From NCBI GenBank assembly GCA_019241495.1, contig JAFAWZ010000291.1:1-15212 (forward strand): a stretch of 15,212 nucleotides of DNA, read 5' to 3'. The notes under the pieces were generated by a model that was given only the letters and a program-made list of their open reading frames with translations, searched no databases and was not told where the DNA came from. The DNA comes from Acidimicrobiales bacterium (GTDB lineage Bacteria > Actinomycetota > Acidimicrobiia > Acidimicrobiales > Palsa-688). Both the position numbers and the translations under genes were made by a program. Positions 1-9,177 of this stretch are shown here, piece after piece; the first letter of the stretch is position 1; each line of letters opens with the position of its first letter.

Positions 1-354
1 CAAGATCGCAACAAGATTTCCCCAACGAGCGTTCACGCTCGGCACCCCGCGGCGGTGCTCCGCTTCGTCCATGACATCGTCGTGGTACAGGGAGCCCAGG
101 TGCACCAGCTCCACGGCGACCCCGCCCTGGATGACGTCCGCGCCCACCTCGCCGGCCTCACCCACCGCCTGGCTGGCCATGGCCGAGGCCACCACCAAGG
201 CCGGCCGGAGGCGCTTGCCACCTGCTCTGACCAGGTGCCCGGCCACGTCGGCAAGGAACGGGTCGGCGCCGGCGGTCGCCACGCTCAACGCGTCCTCGAC
301 CCGGTTCAGGGATCCTTCGATACCGGGAAGGCGGAGGGCGTTTACGACGTTCAT
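1..354 (-). CDS. Polyprenyl diphosphate synthase, N-terminal part (cut by window edge)
   Basis: This is a trans-isoprenyl diphosphate synthase, which extends an allylic diphosphate with isopentenyl diphosphate to make the long chains used for menaquinone or other carriers. The 118 visible residues contain GGKRLRP (residues 45-51), where the family binds IPP, and the first aspartate-rich motif DDVMD (92-96), which binds Mg2+ and the allylic substrate. The second aspartate-rich motif lies beyond the edge, since family members are usually about 320-350 residues. The ATG at 354 gives a normal N-terminus. No Shine-Dalgarno is visible, but a TAGCCT box lies 8 bases upstream, so the mRNA may be leaderless. 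The gene diverges from clpC. Chain length (heptaprenyl, octaprenyl or geranylgeranyl) cannot be told from this part. The family call is firm. Confidence 0.9.
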   Translation of the reverse strand, partial: MNVVNALRLPGIEGSLNRVEDALSVATAGADPFLADVAGHLVRAGGKRLRPALVVASAMASQAVGEAGEVGADVIQGGVAVELVHLGSLYHDDVMDEAEHRRGVPSVNARWGNLVAIL

Positions 355-362
355 CCACGGCG

Positions 363-368
363 AGGCTA
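363..368 (-). promoter_or_regulatory. Probable -10 box of the polyprenyl synthase gene
   Basis: On the minus strand TAGCCT ends 8 bases before the ATG at 354. This spacing fits a TANNNT -10 hexamer driving a leaderless or nearly leaderless transcript. There is no clear -35 box. The same layout recurs before disA, the phosphatase gene and the permease. Confidence 0.4.
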
Positions 369-460
369 ACGCCGCCCCTGATCTAAGGCGAAACCCGCCC
401 CGGGCCGATCACTTCTGGAGGTCGGGCGCCAGCGTACGAAACAACTAGTAGGGGTCCGGG

Positions 461-480
461 TAGACTGCAATAACGGAGGA
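461..480 (+). promoter_or_regulatory. Probable clpC -10 box and ribosome binding site
   Basis: TAGACT (461-466) is a good actinobacterial -10 hexamer. GGAGGA (475-480) is a strong Shine-Dalgarno five bases before the clpC ATG at 486. Transcription would start near 473, giving a very short leader. No convincing -35 hexamer is seen at the usual spacing. The 131-base gap between the divergent synthase and clpC starts must hold both promoters. Confidence 0.5.
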
Positions 481-485
481 CAAGC

Positions 486-3002
<2,517 letters not shown>

Positions 3003-3024
3003 CCACTAGCGCGCCGTAGCAGCC

Positions 3025-3043
3025 GACGCTGGCCGGGAGCGTC
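3025..3043 (+). other. Hairpin between clpC and the LppM-like gene
   Basis: GACGCT and AGCGTC form a perfect 6-base-pair stem around a 7-base loop (GGCCGGG). A TTCTTC stretch follows and the next start codon is at 3050. It could partly terminate clpC transcripts, or cover the start region of the next gene and lower its translation. The tail is not a clean U-tract, so a strong intrinsic terminator is unlikely. Confidence 0.4.
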
Positions 3044-3049
3044 TTCTTC

Positions 3050-4039
3050 GTGGCAGGCCGCCGCCTCCGGGTGGCGGCCCTGCTCCTCGTTGCAGTTGGG
3101 CTCTGTCTGGCCGGGGCGGGGTGCCAGGTGTCCACCCGGGTATCCATCGACGAGCGCGCCCCGGGGCAGGGAACCATCGCGGTCACGGTCACCTTCGACC
3201 AGTCGGCTCTCGCCGCGCTGGGGGGGATGTCCGCTCTGTCGTCCGATCTCGACCTCACTGGATTGGCGTCCTCGGGCTGGCAGGTCACCGGCCCCTCCCC
3301 CTCGGCTGGTTCGGGAGCGACGGGATCTGGGGCAGTCGTAACGGCATCGCACTTGTTCCACAGCGATGCCCAGGCAACTGAGCTGATAACCAGCCTGGCC
3401 GGGGAAAGGCCGGCGTCGTCGCGGCCCTTCCGTCTCACCTTGAGCAAGCGGTCGACGTTCTGGCGCGACGACAGCGAGCTGAAGGGGGTGGTCGACCTCA
3501 CCTGCGGCCTGGGCTGCTTTGGTGACTCGGGCCTGTCCACGGCCACCGGGCAGGCGCTCGGGTTCGACCCCGCCCCGTTGCTCGGGAAACAGGATCCGGC
3601 TCAGATCTTCACCTTCCAGATCCAGGCTCACCTGGCCGGGCATGTCTCAGGGACCAACGCGGCTGATCGGTCCGGTTCAGGCGGGACCCAGAGCCTGGCC
3701 TGGGCCCCCCAGCTGGGTCGGACCATGACCTTGCGGGCCGAGACGGAAAGCTGGAACGAAGGATCGGTGATCCTCGTGGCCGTGCTGGCCGGCGTGATCG
3801 TACTGGCCGGGTTGGTCCTCGTGGTCTGGTGGGTGTGGCGGCGACACTTCCGCCGAGGGGTCGGGGCTCACTCGAAGCGGGTGAAGGTGCCCTCTCCTGC
3901 CCCAGCTCCCGGGCTGGCGCCTTCTGCTCCGAGTGGAGCCACCATCGCAGGTTCCCCCGAAGGGGTACCCCCGGATTTGCCGGTGGAGCCCACCGACGGC
4001 CCTCCTGAGGAGGAGGCTGATGTCACACCTCCCCCGTAG
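3050..4039 (+). CDS. LppM-like membrane-anchored lipoprotein
   Basis: Predicted exported protein of 329 residues with a GTG start. The N-terminus has an RR-containing basic stretch, a hydrophobic core and a lipobox-like LAGAGC, with Cys25 as the likely lipidated residue; glycine at -3 makes the box slightly non-canonical. The extracellular part (about 26-235) opens with beta-type sequence resembling the LppM/DUF3153 fold. It holds a Cys pair in the stretch TCGLGCFG that may be a disulfide or metal site. One strong transmembrane helix (about 240-262) follows, then Arg-rich residues and a Pro/Glu-rich tail of about 60 residues that should lie in the cytoplasm. Lipid anchor plus C-terminal helix matches mycobacterial LppM, whose function is only partly known. 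It lies 47 bases after clpC and 11 before radA. The family call is from memory of sequence features, hence moderate. Confidence 0.65.
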   Translation: MAGRRLRVAALLLVAVGLCLAGAGCQVSTRVSIDERAPGQGTIAVTVTFDQSALAALGGMSALSSDLDLTGLASSGWQVTGPSPSAGSGATGSGAVVTASHLFHSDAQATELITSLAGERPASSRPFRLTLSKRSTFWRDDSELKGVVDLTCGLGCFGDSGLSTATGQALGFDPAPLLGKQDPAQIFTFQIQAHLAGHVSGTNAADRSGSGGTQSLAWAPQLGRTMTLRAETESWNEGSVILVAVLAGVIVLAGLVLVVWWVWRRHFRRGVGAHSKRVKVPSPAPAPGLAPSAPSGATIAGSPEGVPPDLPVEPTDGPPEEEADVTPPP

Positions 4040-4050
4040 GGTCGACTCTC

Positions 4051-5418
4051 GTGGTGCGAAACCTGTCCAGATACCGCTGCGGAAGCTGTGGCTCACCGGC
4101 CGCCCGCTGGACCGGCCGGTGCGGCCGCTGCGGCGAGTGGAACACCCTGGCGGAAGACGACCCGCGTGGGACGGCTTCGGCCGACGCCCTCCCGCGGGCT
4201 CCGATTGGGTTGCCGGCGGTGTCAGATTCACGGGCCGACCCCCGACCCACCGGTATCGGCGAGCTGGACCGGGTGCTGGGGGGCGGGATCGTCCCGTCCT
4301 CGGTGACCCTGATCGCGGGTGAGCCCGGAGTCGGGAAATCGACCCTGATCGTGCAGATGCTCGCTCACCTGGCCCGCTTGGGTGCTCGGGGTCTGCTGAT
4401 CTCAGCCGAGGAGGCACCCGAGCAGGTCCGGCGCCGAGCAGCTCGCATGGACGCGTTGGAGCCCGGCATCTGGATCGCCGGCCACACCGACCTCGACGCG
4501 GTGAGGAGCGCCATCGCCGAGCTGGGCCCTGACGTGGTGGTGGTCGACTCCATCCAGACCATCTGCGATCCCGAGGTGGATTCCCTACCCGGATCGGTGA
4601 ACCAGGTGAGAGCGTGTGCCCACAGGCTGGCCGCCGACGCCCGCCTCGGAGGACCCGCCGTGGTGTTGATCGGCCATGTCACCAAGGACGGGTCGATCGC
4701 CGGTCCCCGCGTCCTGGAGCACGTGGTCGACACGGTCTTGACCTTCGAAGGCGACCGTCACCACGCCCTTCGGATGCTCCGGGCGGTCAAGCACCGGTTC
4801 GGCCCGACCGGCGAGCTCGGCATGCTCGAGATGACCCCGACCGGTCTGGCCTCCTTTCCGGACGCGGGCGCCTTCCTTCTGGCCGATCGGATGCCCGGAG
4901 TGCCGGGATCCGTGGTCTTCGCCGCCATGGAGGGGCGTCGCCCCCTACTTGTCGAGATACAGGCCCTGGTCGGTCCGGCCGCCGGTCCGCCCAGACGCGC
5001 CGCCTCGGGTTACGAAGCGGGCCGGCTCGGACAGCTGCTCGCCGTCCTCGACCGGCGGGCCGGTTTGGCGTTGCCGCACCACGATGTGTACGTCTCAGCG
5101 GTGGGTGGGGTCCGCCTGGCCGAACCGGGCGCCGACCTGGCCGTCGCCCTGGCCGTCGCTTCGGCGGCCACGAACCGGCTGGTGGCCGACGACCTGGTCG
5201 TGGTCGGAGAGGTCGGCCTGGGCGGGGAGCTGAGACAGGTGCCCGGCGCACCATCGCGCCTGGCCGAGGCCGCCCGCCTCGGGTTCCGAAGAGCCTTGAC
5301 CCCGCCGGGTGCGGCAACCGAGGCCCTGGCGATCACGCCGGCCGCCACGCTCGGCGAAGCGCTGGATCGCCATCTCGGCCGCTCGGCGAGCGCCCCTCGC
5401 CTGAGACTGGTCGAGTGA
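4051..5418 (+). CDS. radA: DNA repair protein RadA (Sms)
   Basis: RecA-related helicase that helps process recombination intermediates. The 455 residues show the full layout: a four-cysteine zinc finger (C10, C13, C24, C27), an ATPase core with Walker A GEPGVGKS (90-97) and hydrophobic-D stretch VVVVDSIQT, the RadA signature at 247-251, and a C-terminal Lon-protease-like domain (about 310-450) ending in the conserved GEVGLGGELR block. The signature reads KHRFG rather than the usual KNRFG, and the residues after it are PTGELGMLEM rather than the more common D/E-E-V-G form. Two GTG codons (4051, 4054) can start it; a weak GTAGGG lies upstream. The 11-base gap after the lipoprotein gene suggests co-transcription. 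In Bacillus radA also lies between clpC and disA. Confidence 0.96.
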   Translation: MVRNLSRYRCGSCGSPAARWTGRCGRCGEWNTLAEDDPRGTASADALPRAPIGLPAVSDSRADPRPTGIGELDRVLGGGIVPSSVTLIAGEPGVGKSTLIVQMLAHLARLGARGLLISAEEAPEQVRRRAARMDALEPGIWIAGHTDLDAVRSAIAELGPDVVVVDSIQTICDPEVDSLPGSVNQVRACAHRLAADARLGGPAVVLIGHVTKDGSIAGPRVLEHVVDTVLTFEGDRHHALRMLRAVKHRFGPTGELGMLEMTPTGLASFPDAGAFLLADRMPGVPGSVVFAAMEGRRPLLVEIQALVGPAAGPPRRAASGYEAGRLGQLLAVLDRRAGLALPHHDVYVSAVGGVRLAEPGADLAVALAVASAATNRLVADDLVVVGEVGLGGELRQVPGAPSRLAEAARLGFRRALTPPGAATEALAITPAATLGEALDRHLGRSASAPRLRLVE

Positions 5419-5605
5419 CTGGCAATTACCTCGTATTACCTGGTATCCGCGGGCCGATCTCCCGGTTGGGGATCGCCGCAGAACTACTTGAACGGGTGCA
5501 GGCCGAAAGGAAGCAACACCAAGGGAAATTCGGCGCGGCTGTCCAAGTGGTTCGTAGGCGAGGCGGGACCTTAGGTCCGTACCGGTCTCCATTAGACTTG
5601 GGCCA
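5419..5605 (+). other. radA-disA intergenic region with short repeats and a hairpin
   Basis: These 187 bases are less GC-rich than the flanking genes. ATTACCT occurs twice (5425-5431, 5435-5441), exactly one helical turn apart. A hairpin lies at 5455-5475 (CGATCTCCC, loop GGTT, GGGGATCG, with one bulged base); it lacks a U-tract, so termination of radA there is uncertain. A 71-codon open frame (5415-5630) crosses the region and overlaps both genes, but it uses rare TTA, CTA and GTA codons and has no known motif. No known riboswitch was recognised. Confidence 0.4.
5593..5598 (+). promoter_or_regulatory. Probable -10 box for leaderless disA mRNA
   Basis: TAGACT ends 7 bases before the disA GTG at 5606, so transcription would begin at or next to the start codon. 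A weak TTAGGT (5571-5576) lies 16 bases upstream as a possible -35. No Shine-Dalgarno precedes the GTG, which agrees with leaderless translation. The same hexamer is used before clpC. Confidence 0.55.
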
Positions 5606-6697
5606 GTGGATCGTCGGCGCGCTGTCCTGATCGAGGCGCTGCGTGCCATCGCCCCAGGTACACCGCTTCGTGACGGGCTGGACCGGATCCTCCAGGCCAG
5701 CATGGGAGCGTTGATCATCGTGGGCGACGGCCCCGAGGTGCTGTCCATCTGCTCGGGGGGCTTCCTCCTCGACGCCGAGTTCATCCCCCAGCGCATGTCC
5801 GAGCTGGCCAAGATGGACGGAGCGATCATCCTGGCGTCCGACGCCAGCCGCATCGCCCGGGCCAATGTGCACCTGGTTCCCAGCCCTAATGTGCCGACGT
5901 CGGAAACGGGCACCCGGCACCGCACGGCCGAGCGGGTGGCCCGCTCGATCGACGTGCCGGTAATAGCCGTCTCCGAGGACCTGTCAGCCATCACCCTCTA
6001 CAGCGGTGACTTCAAGCACGTTCTCGAGTCGGTGGCCCGGCTGCTCAGCCGGGCCAACCAGGCGCTGTCGACCCTCGAGCGTTACCGGACCCGCCTCGAC
6101 AGTGTGACAAACGCCCTCACTGCTTCAGAGGTGGAAGATCTGGTCATCGTCCGCGACGTGGTGACCGTGCTGCAGCGGGCGGAGATGGTGCGCCGCATCG
6201 CCGAGGAGATCGAGGGCTACGTCGTGGAGCTCGGCACCGACGGACGGCTGGTCCTGCTCCAGCTCGAGGAGCTCATGGGCGGTGTCGAGGACGAGCGGCG
6301 CCAGGTGGTGCTCGACTATCTACTCGATGGGCCGCCCACCTCGTCCATCCGCGACACCACCGCTCAAGCGGGAGATGTCGTCGTCGAGCTGGCCGCCCTG
6401 CCGACCGAGCGGTTGCTCGACGCCCAAGCGGTGGCCCGGATACTCCTCGGCACGGACAACGTCGATCTGGAAGCCGCCCTCCAGCCTCGGGCCTACCGCC
6501 TCCTCTCCCGGATTCCGCGTATCCCTGAGGTCACCGTGGCCGCCGTCGTGGAGCGCTTCCAGACGCTGCAGAAGGTCATGCGCTCCGACGTCGATGAGCT
6601 CGAAGCCGTCGAGGGGATCGACGCCGCCCTGGCCCACACCATCAAGGACGGGCTGGCTCGGCTGGCCGAGTCCAGCATCTTCGAGCGCTACAGCTGA
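5606..6697 (+). CDS. disA: DNA integrity scanning diadenylate cyclase DisA
   Basis: Makes c-di-AMP from two ATP and senses branched DNA. The 363-residue length is normal. The N-terminal DAC domain has the catalytic DGA (71-73) and GTRHRTAER block with RHR at 104-106. A helical middle region follows, and then a C-terminal helix-hairpin-helix DNA-binding part ending in the EGIDAALAHTIKDGLARL stretch. The GTG start at 5606 gives the usual N-terminus and sits just after a -10 box. It follows radA, as in Bacillus and Mycobacterium; RadA is reported to restrain DisA activity in several bacteria, so the pairing is meaningful. It ends 29 bases from the convergent crp gene, and that short gap has no strong terminator. 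Confidence 0.97.
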   Translation: MDRRRAVLIEALRAIAPGTPLRDGLDRILQASMGALIIVGDGPEVLSICSGGFLLDAEFIPQRMSELAKMDGAIILASDASRIARANVHLVPSPNVPTSETGTRHRTAERVARSIDVPVIAVSEDLSAITLYSGDFKHVLESVARLLSRANQALSTLERYRTRLDSVTNALTASEVEDLVIVRDVVTVLQRAEMVRRIAEEIEGYVVELGTDGRLVLLQLEELMGGVEDERRQVVLDYLLDGPPTSSIRDTTAQAGDVVVELAALPTERLLDAQAVARILLGTDNVDLEAALQPRAYRLLSRIPRIPEVTVAAVVERFQTLQKVMRSDVDELEAVEGIDAALAHTIKDGLARLAESSIFERYS

Positions 6698-6726
6698 CGA
6701 GGGTCCGGCCCTGGCCCGCCGATCCC

Positions 6727-7386
6727 TTACCTGGCGCGCTGCTCGAGCCGGTCCCGTTGAACTATCCGGTAGCGCCGGTCCATCTGCTCGATCCAACCGA
6801 GGCGGATGAACGCGGCGATGGACTTGTTGACCCGCTCACGCGAGGCGCCCACTAACCCGGCCAGCTCCTCTTGGGTGATGGGCAGCTGGAACTCAGACGC
6901 TTCACCGGCCAGCTCCAGCAGCCGCTTGGCCGTCCGGCCCGTGACGTCGAGCAGGACGGCGTCGGCCAGTGCGGAATCGGTGGCCCGTAGCCGCTGAGCC
7001 AACAACATCACCACCGTCCACAGCAGCTGCGGGTCCTTGTCGAGGGCCTCCCGCACAACCGAGTACGGGATGCGCAGAAGCGTCGATCGCTCCAGCGCCC
7101 GAGCGTTGGCCGAGCGGGACCCCTCATCGAACAAGGACATCTCGCCGAAGAGATCGCCCGTCTCCATCAACGCCACGAGTGACTCCCGCCCGTCTTGGGA
7201 CTTGACCCCGATGGCCACCCGCCCGCTCTTGACCACGAACAGCTCGTCGGCCTGGTCGCCCTCCTCGAAGATCACGAAATTGCGGTCGCACTCCACGGGG
7301 CGCGCCTGGCTCACGATCTCTTGCAGCGCCGCCCGCTCGACGGCGGAGAAGAGGTCCGAGCGGGCCAACAGCTCGATGTCGTCCAT
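6727..7386 (-). CDS. crp: CRP/FNR-family transcriptional regulator
   Basis: Global regulator of the cAMP-receptor type, 219 residues. The N-terminal cyclic-nucleotide-binding beta-roll (about 1-120) includes the phosphate-binding-cassette region FGEMSLFDEGSRSANARA, in which the Glu, Arg and Ser contacts expected for cAMP binding appear kept. A long dimer helix follows, and then a winged helix-turn-helix with ITQEELAGLVGASRERVNKS as the recognition region. The pattern is close to mycobacterial Crp/GlxR. The frame stays open upstream to 7575, but the ATG at 7386 matches the family N-terminus. No Shine-Dalgarno is seen; TAACCT lies 10 bases upstream and could be a -10 box. It is divergent from carD and convergent with disA. 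cAMP dependence is inferred. Confidence 0.9.
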   Translation of the reverse strand: MDDIELLARSDLFSAVERAALQEIVSQARPVECDRNFVIFEEGDQADELFVVKSGRVAIGVKSQDGRESLVALMETGDLFGEMSLFDEGSRSANARALERSTLLRIPYSVVREALDKDPQLLWTVVMLLAQRLRATDSALADAVLLDVTGRTAKRLLELAGEASEFQLPITQEELAGLVGASRERVNKSIAAFIRLGWIEQMDRRYRIVQRDRLEQRAR

Positions 7387-7552
7387 GATCGCAGGGAGGT
7401 TACCGGTCCCGCCGCGCCGACCCCACCCGGTACGCATCACCGTGACGCCCAAATCGACTGCCCTGCCGCCCGCCACCTCGATGCCAGCGTGAGCCACGTG
7501 CCTGGTACCCTGGAAGGCACCCCGCTCGGCATTTCCGCCTCCTGGAGAAGCA
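7387..7552. promoter_or_regulatory. Shared divergent promoter region of crp and carD
   Basis: These 166 bases carry both promoters. Toward carD, TACCCT (7506-7511) is a candidate -10 box, and GGAGAAG (7544-7550) is a clear Shine-Dalgarno for the TTG start at 7553. Toward crp, TAACCT ends 10 bases before the ATG. Neither has a convincing -35 box. No TGTGA-N6-TCACA-type CRP site was found by eye. Confidence 0.35.
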
Positions 7553-8032
7553 TTGACATTTGACGTAGGAGACAAGGTCGTCTACCCGCATCACGGCGCG
7601 GCGATAGTGGAACGCAGGGAGGTTCGAGAAGCGTTCGGGGCGAAGAAGGAGTACCTGGTCCTGCGGCTCGCCTACGGCGATCTCACCCTCATGGTCCCCT
7701 CCGACAACACCGACGAGGTCGGCCTGCGCGAGGTCATCAACGACGAGGAGGTCGAGGAGGTCTTCGCCGTCCTTCGCAAGAAGGACGTGCGCATGCCGAC
7801 CAACTGGTCCCGGCGCTACAAGAACCACGTAGAGAAGCTGAAGTCCGGCGACATCTACCAGGTGGCCGAAGTGGTCCGGAACCTGTCGAACCGGGACAAG
7901 GACAAGGGTCTGTCGGCGGGCGAGAAGCGCATGCTCAACCGGGCCCGCCAGATTCTGGTATCGGAGCTGACCTTTGCCATTGGGGTCAGCGAGCTGGAGG
8001 CGGAGAAGAAGCTCGACGAGGCCCTGCCCTAA
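7553..8032 (+). CDS. carD: CarD-type RNA polymerase-binding transcription factor
   Basis: CarD binds the RNA polymerase beta subunit and stabilises open complexes, mainly at rRNA and other housekeeping promoters. The 159 residues match mycobacterial CarD in length. The N-terminal RNAP-interacting domain (about 1-60) begins FDVGDKVVYPHHGAA. The C-terminal helical DNA-binding domain (about 65-159) contains the WSRRYKNHVEKLKSGD block with its conserved Trp that contacts the upstream edge of the bubble. The start is TTG with a good GGAG at 5-base spacing. It heads the run carD-ispD-ispF-rlmB; the first three genes have the same order in Mycobacterium. Confidence 0.96.
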   Translation: MTFDVGDKVVYPHHGAAIVERREVREAFGAKKEYLVLRLAYGDLTLMVPSDNTDEVGLREVINDEEVEEVFAVLRKKDVRMPTNWSRRYKNHVEKLKSGDIYQVAEVVRNLSNRDKDKGLSAGEKRMLNRARQILVSELTFAIGVSELEAEKKLDEALP

Positions 8033-8042
8033 CCTCCACCCC

Positions 8043-8678
8043 GTGGAGACATGGGCCATCGTGGTGGCCGCTGGATCAGGCACCCGCTTTGGCGGTCCGA
8101 AGCAGTTCGCCCTGCTCCAGGGCCGCTCGGTCCTCGAGTGGTCGCTGGCCACGGCCCGCCTGGCCTGCCAGGGGGTAGTGCTGGTCCTGCCGCCCGCCAC
8201 GCCCGGCGACTTCGCCGTCGACGCCGTGACCATCGGTGGTGCCACCCGTTCGGAGTCGGTGCGCTCCGGCCTGGCCGCCGTGCCTGACACGGCGGACGTG
8301 GTTGCCGTCCATGACGCGGCCCGGCCCCTCGCCCGAGTCGAGCTGTGGAACGCCGTCATCGAGGCGGTCGCCGGGGGTGCCGACGCGGCCATCCCGGCCA
8401 CATCTGTCACCGATACGGTCAAAGAGGTGGGCGAGGCGGGTCATCTCGTCACTCTTGACCGCTCTCGTCTGGTGGCGGTCCAGACGCCTCAGGCCTTCCG
8501 GGCCGACGCCCTCAAGAGGGTGCACCGCAATGGCGGCGAGGCGTCCGACGACGCAGCCCTGATCGAGGCGGCGGGCGGCCAGGTGGTGCTCGTCCCGGGA
8601 CCACCGGACAACTTGAAGGTCACCTCGCCCACCGATCTCCTCGTCGCCGAGGCCCTCATCGGAGCCGAGCGCCGGTGA
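8043..8678 (+). CDS. ispD: 2-C-methyl-D-erythritol 4-phosphate cytidylyltransferase
   Basis: Third step of the MEP isoprenoid pathway: joins MEP and CTP to give CDP-ME. The 211 residues carry the nucleotide-binding signature VVAAGSGTRFGGPKQF at the N-terminus, the HDAARP block in the middle, a VTDTVKEV segment and QTPQAF, all typical of IspD. The GTG at 8043 was chosen because it puts the signature close to the N-terminus; the frame is open further upstream, but that part overlaps carD. It lies 10 bases after carD and overlaps ispF by 4 bases (GTGA), so translation is probably coupled. Its products feed the prenyl chains made by enzymes such as the synthase at 1-354. Confidence 0.95.
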   Translation: METWAIVVAAGSGTRFGGPKQFALLQGRSVLEWSLATARLACQGVVLVLPPATPGDFAVDAVTIGGATRSESVRSGLAAVPDTADVVAVHDAARPLARVELWNAVIEAVAGGADAAIPATSVTDTVKEVGEAGHLVTLDRSRLVAVQTPQAFRADALKRVHRNGGEASDDAALIEAAGGQVVLVPGPPDNLKVTSPTDLLVAEALIGAERR

Positions 8679-9145
8679 CGCCCCGGGTCGGGCAGGGTTT
8701 CGACGTACACCCTTTCACCGACGATCCGGACCGGCGCCTGGTTCTGGGTGGGGTCGTCCTCCCCGGCCCCGGCCTGGCCGGCCACAGTGACGCCGACGTG
8801 GTGGCTCACGCCGTAGCCGACGCCCTCCTCGGTGCCGCCGGCCTCGGCGACATCGGGACACACTTCCCTGACACCGACCCCGCCTACGCGGGCGTCGACA
8901 GCATGGAGCTCTTGGCCCGTGTCGTGCTTTCGGTCACGGCGTCCCACCACATCGGCAACGTCGACATCACGGTCATCCTTGAAGCGCCGAAGCTCGCTCC
9001 GCACCGGGCCGACATCCAACGACGCCTGGAGGACGTGGTCGGCGCCCCGGTGAGCCTCAAGGCCAAGCGGGCTGAGTCGCTCGGCGCCTTGGGCCGCCGG
9101 GAGGGCGTCGCCTGCCTGGCGGTCGCCCTGTTGGAGCCGCGCTGA
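8675..9145 (+). CDS. ispF: 2-C-methyl-D-erythritol 2,4-cyclodiphosphate synthase
   Basis: Fifth step of the MEP pathway: cyclises CDP-ME 2-phosphate to MEcPP with loss of CMP, as a trimer with a metal at each site. The 156-residue length is standard. Metal ligands are visible as D10 and H12 (GQGFDVHPF) and H45 in the segment after LAGHSDADV; the conserved GDIGTHFPDTDP block follows. The C-terminal half includes the usual KAKRAESLGALGRREGV segment. The start is GTG inside a GTGA overlap with the ispD stop. IspE, the step between IspD and IspF, is not in the window, as is usual. Confidence 0.96.
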   Translation: MTPRVGQGFDVHPFTDDPDRRLVLGGVVLPGPGLAGHSDADVVAHAVADALLGAAGLGDIGTHFPDTDPAYAGVDSMELLARVVLSVTASHHIGNVDITVILEAPKLAPHRADIQRRLEDVVGAPVSLKAKRAESLGALGRREGVACLAVALLEPR

Positions 9146-9177
9146 CCCGGCGCTCGGGTGCCGCCGAACGGCTCGGA

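Noticed and set aside
421..445. Possible ClgR-type operator before clpC
   Set aside because: A CGC followed by ACGAA is present, but spacing and two or more positions differ from the known motif.
5415..5630. 71-codon frame overlapping the radA stop and the disA start
   Set aside because: A GTGA overlap is suggestive, but it uses rare codons, has no motif, and contains the disA promoter box. Not called as a gene.
6698..6726. Possible bidirectional terminator between disA and crp
   Set aside because: GC-rich complementary words exist but no clean stem with a U-tract on either side.
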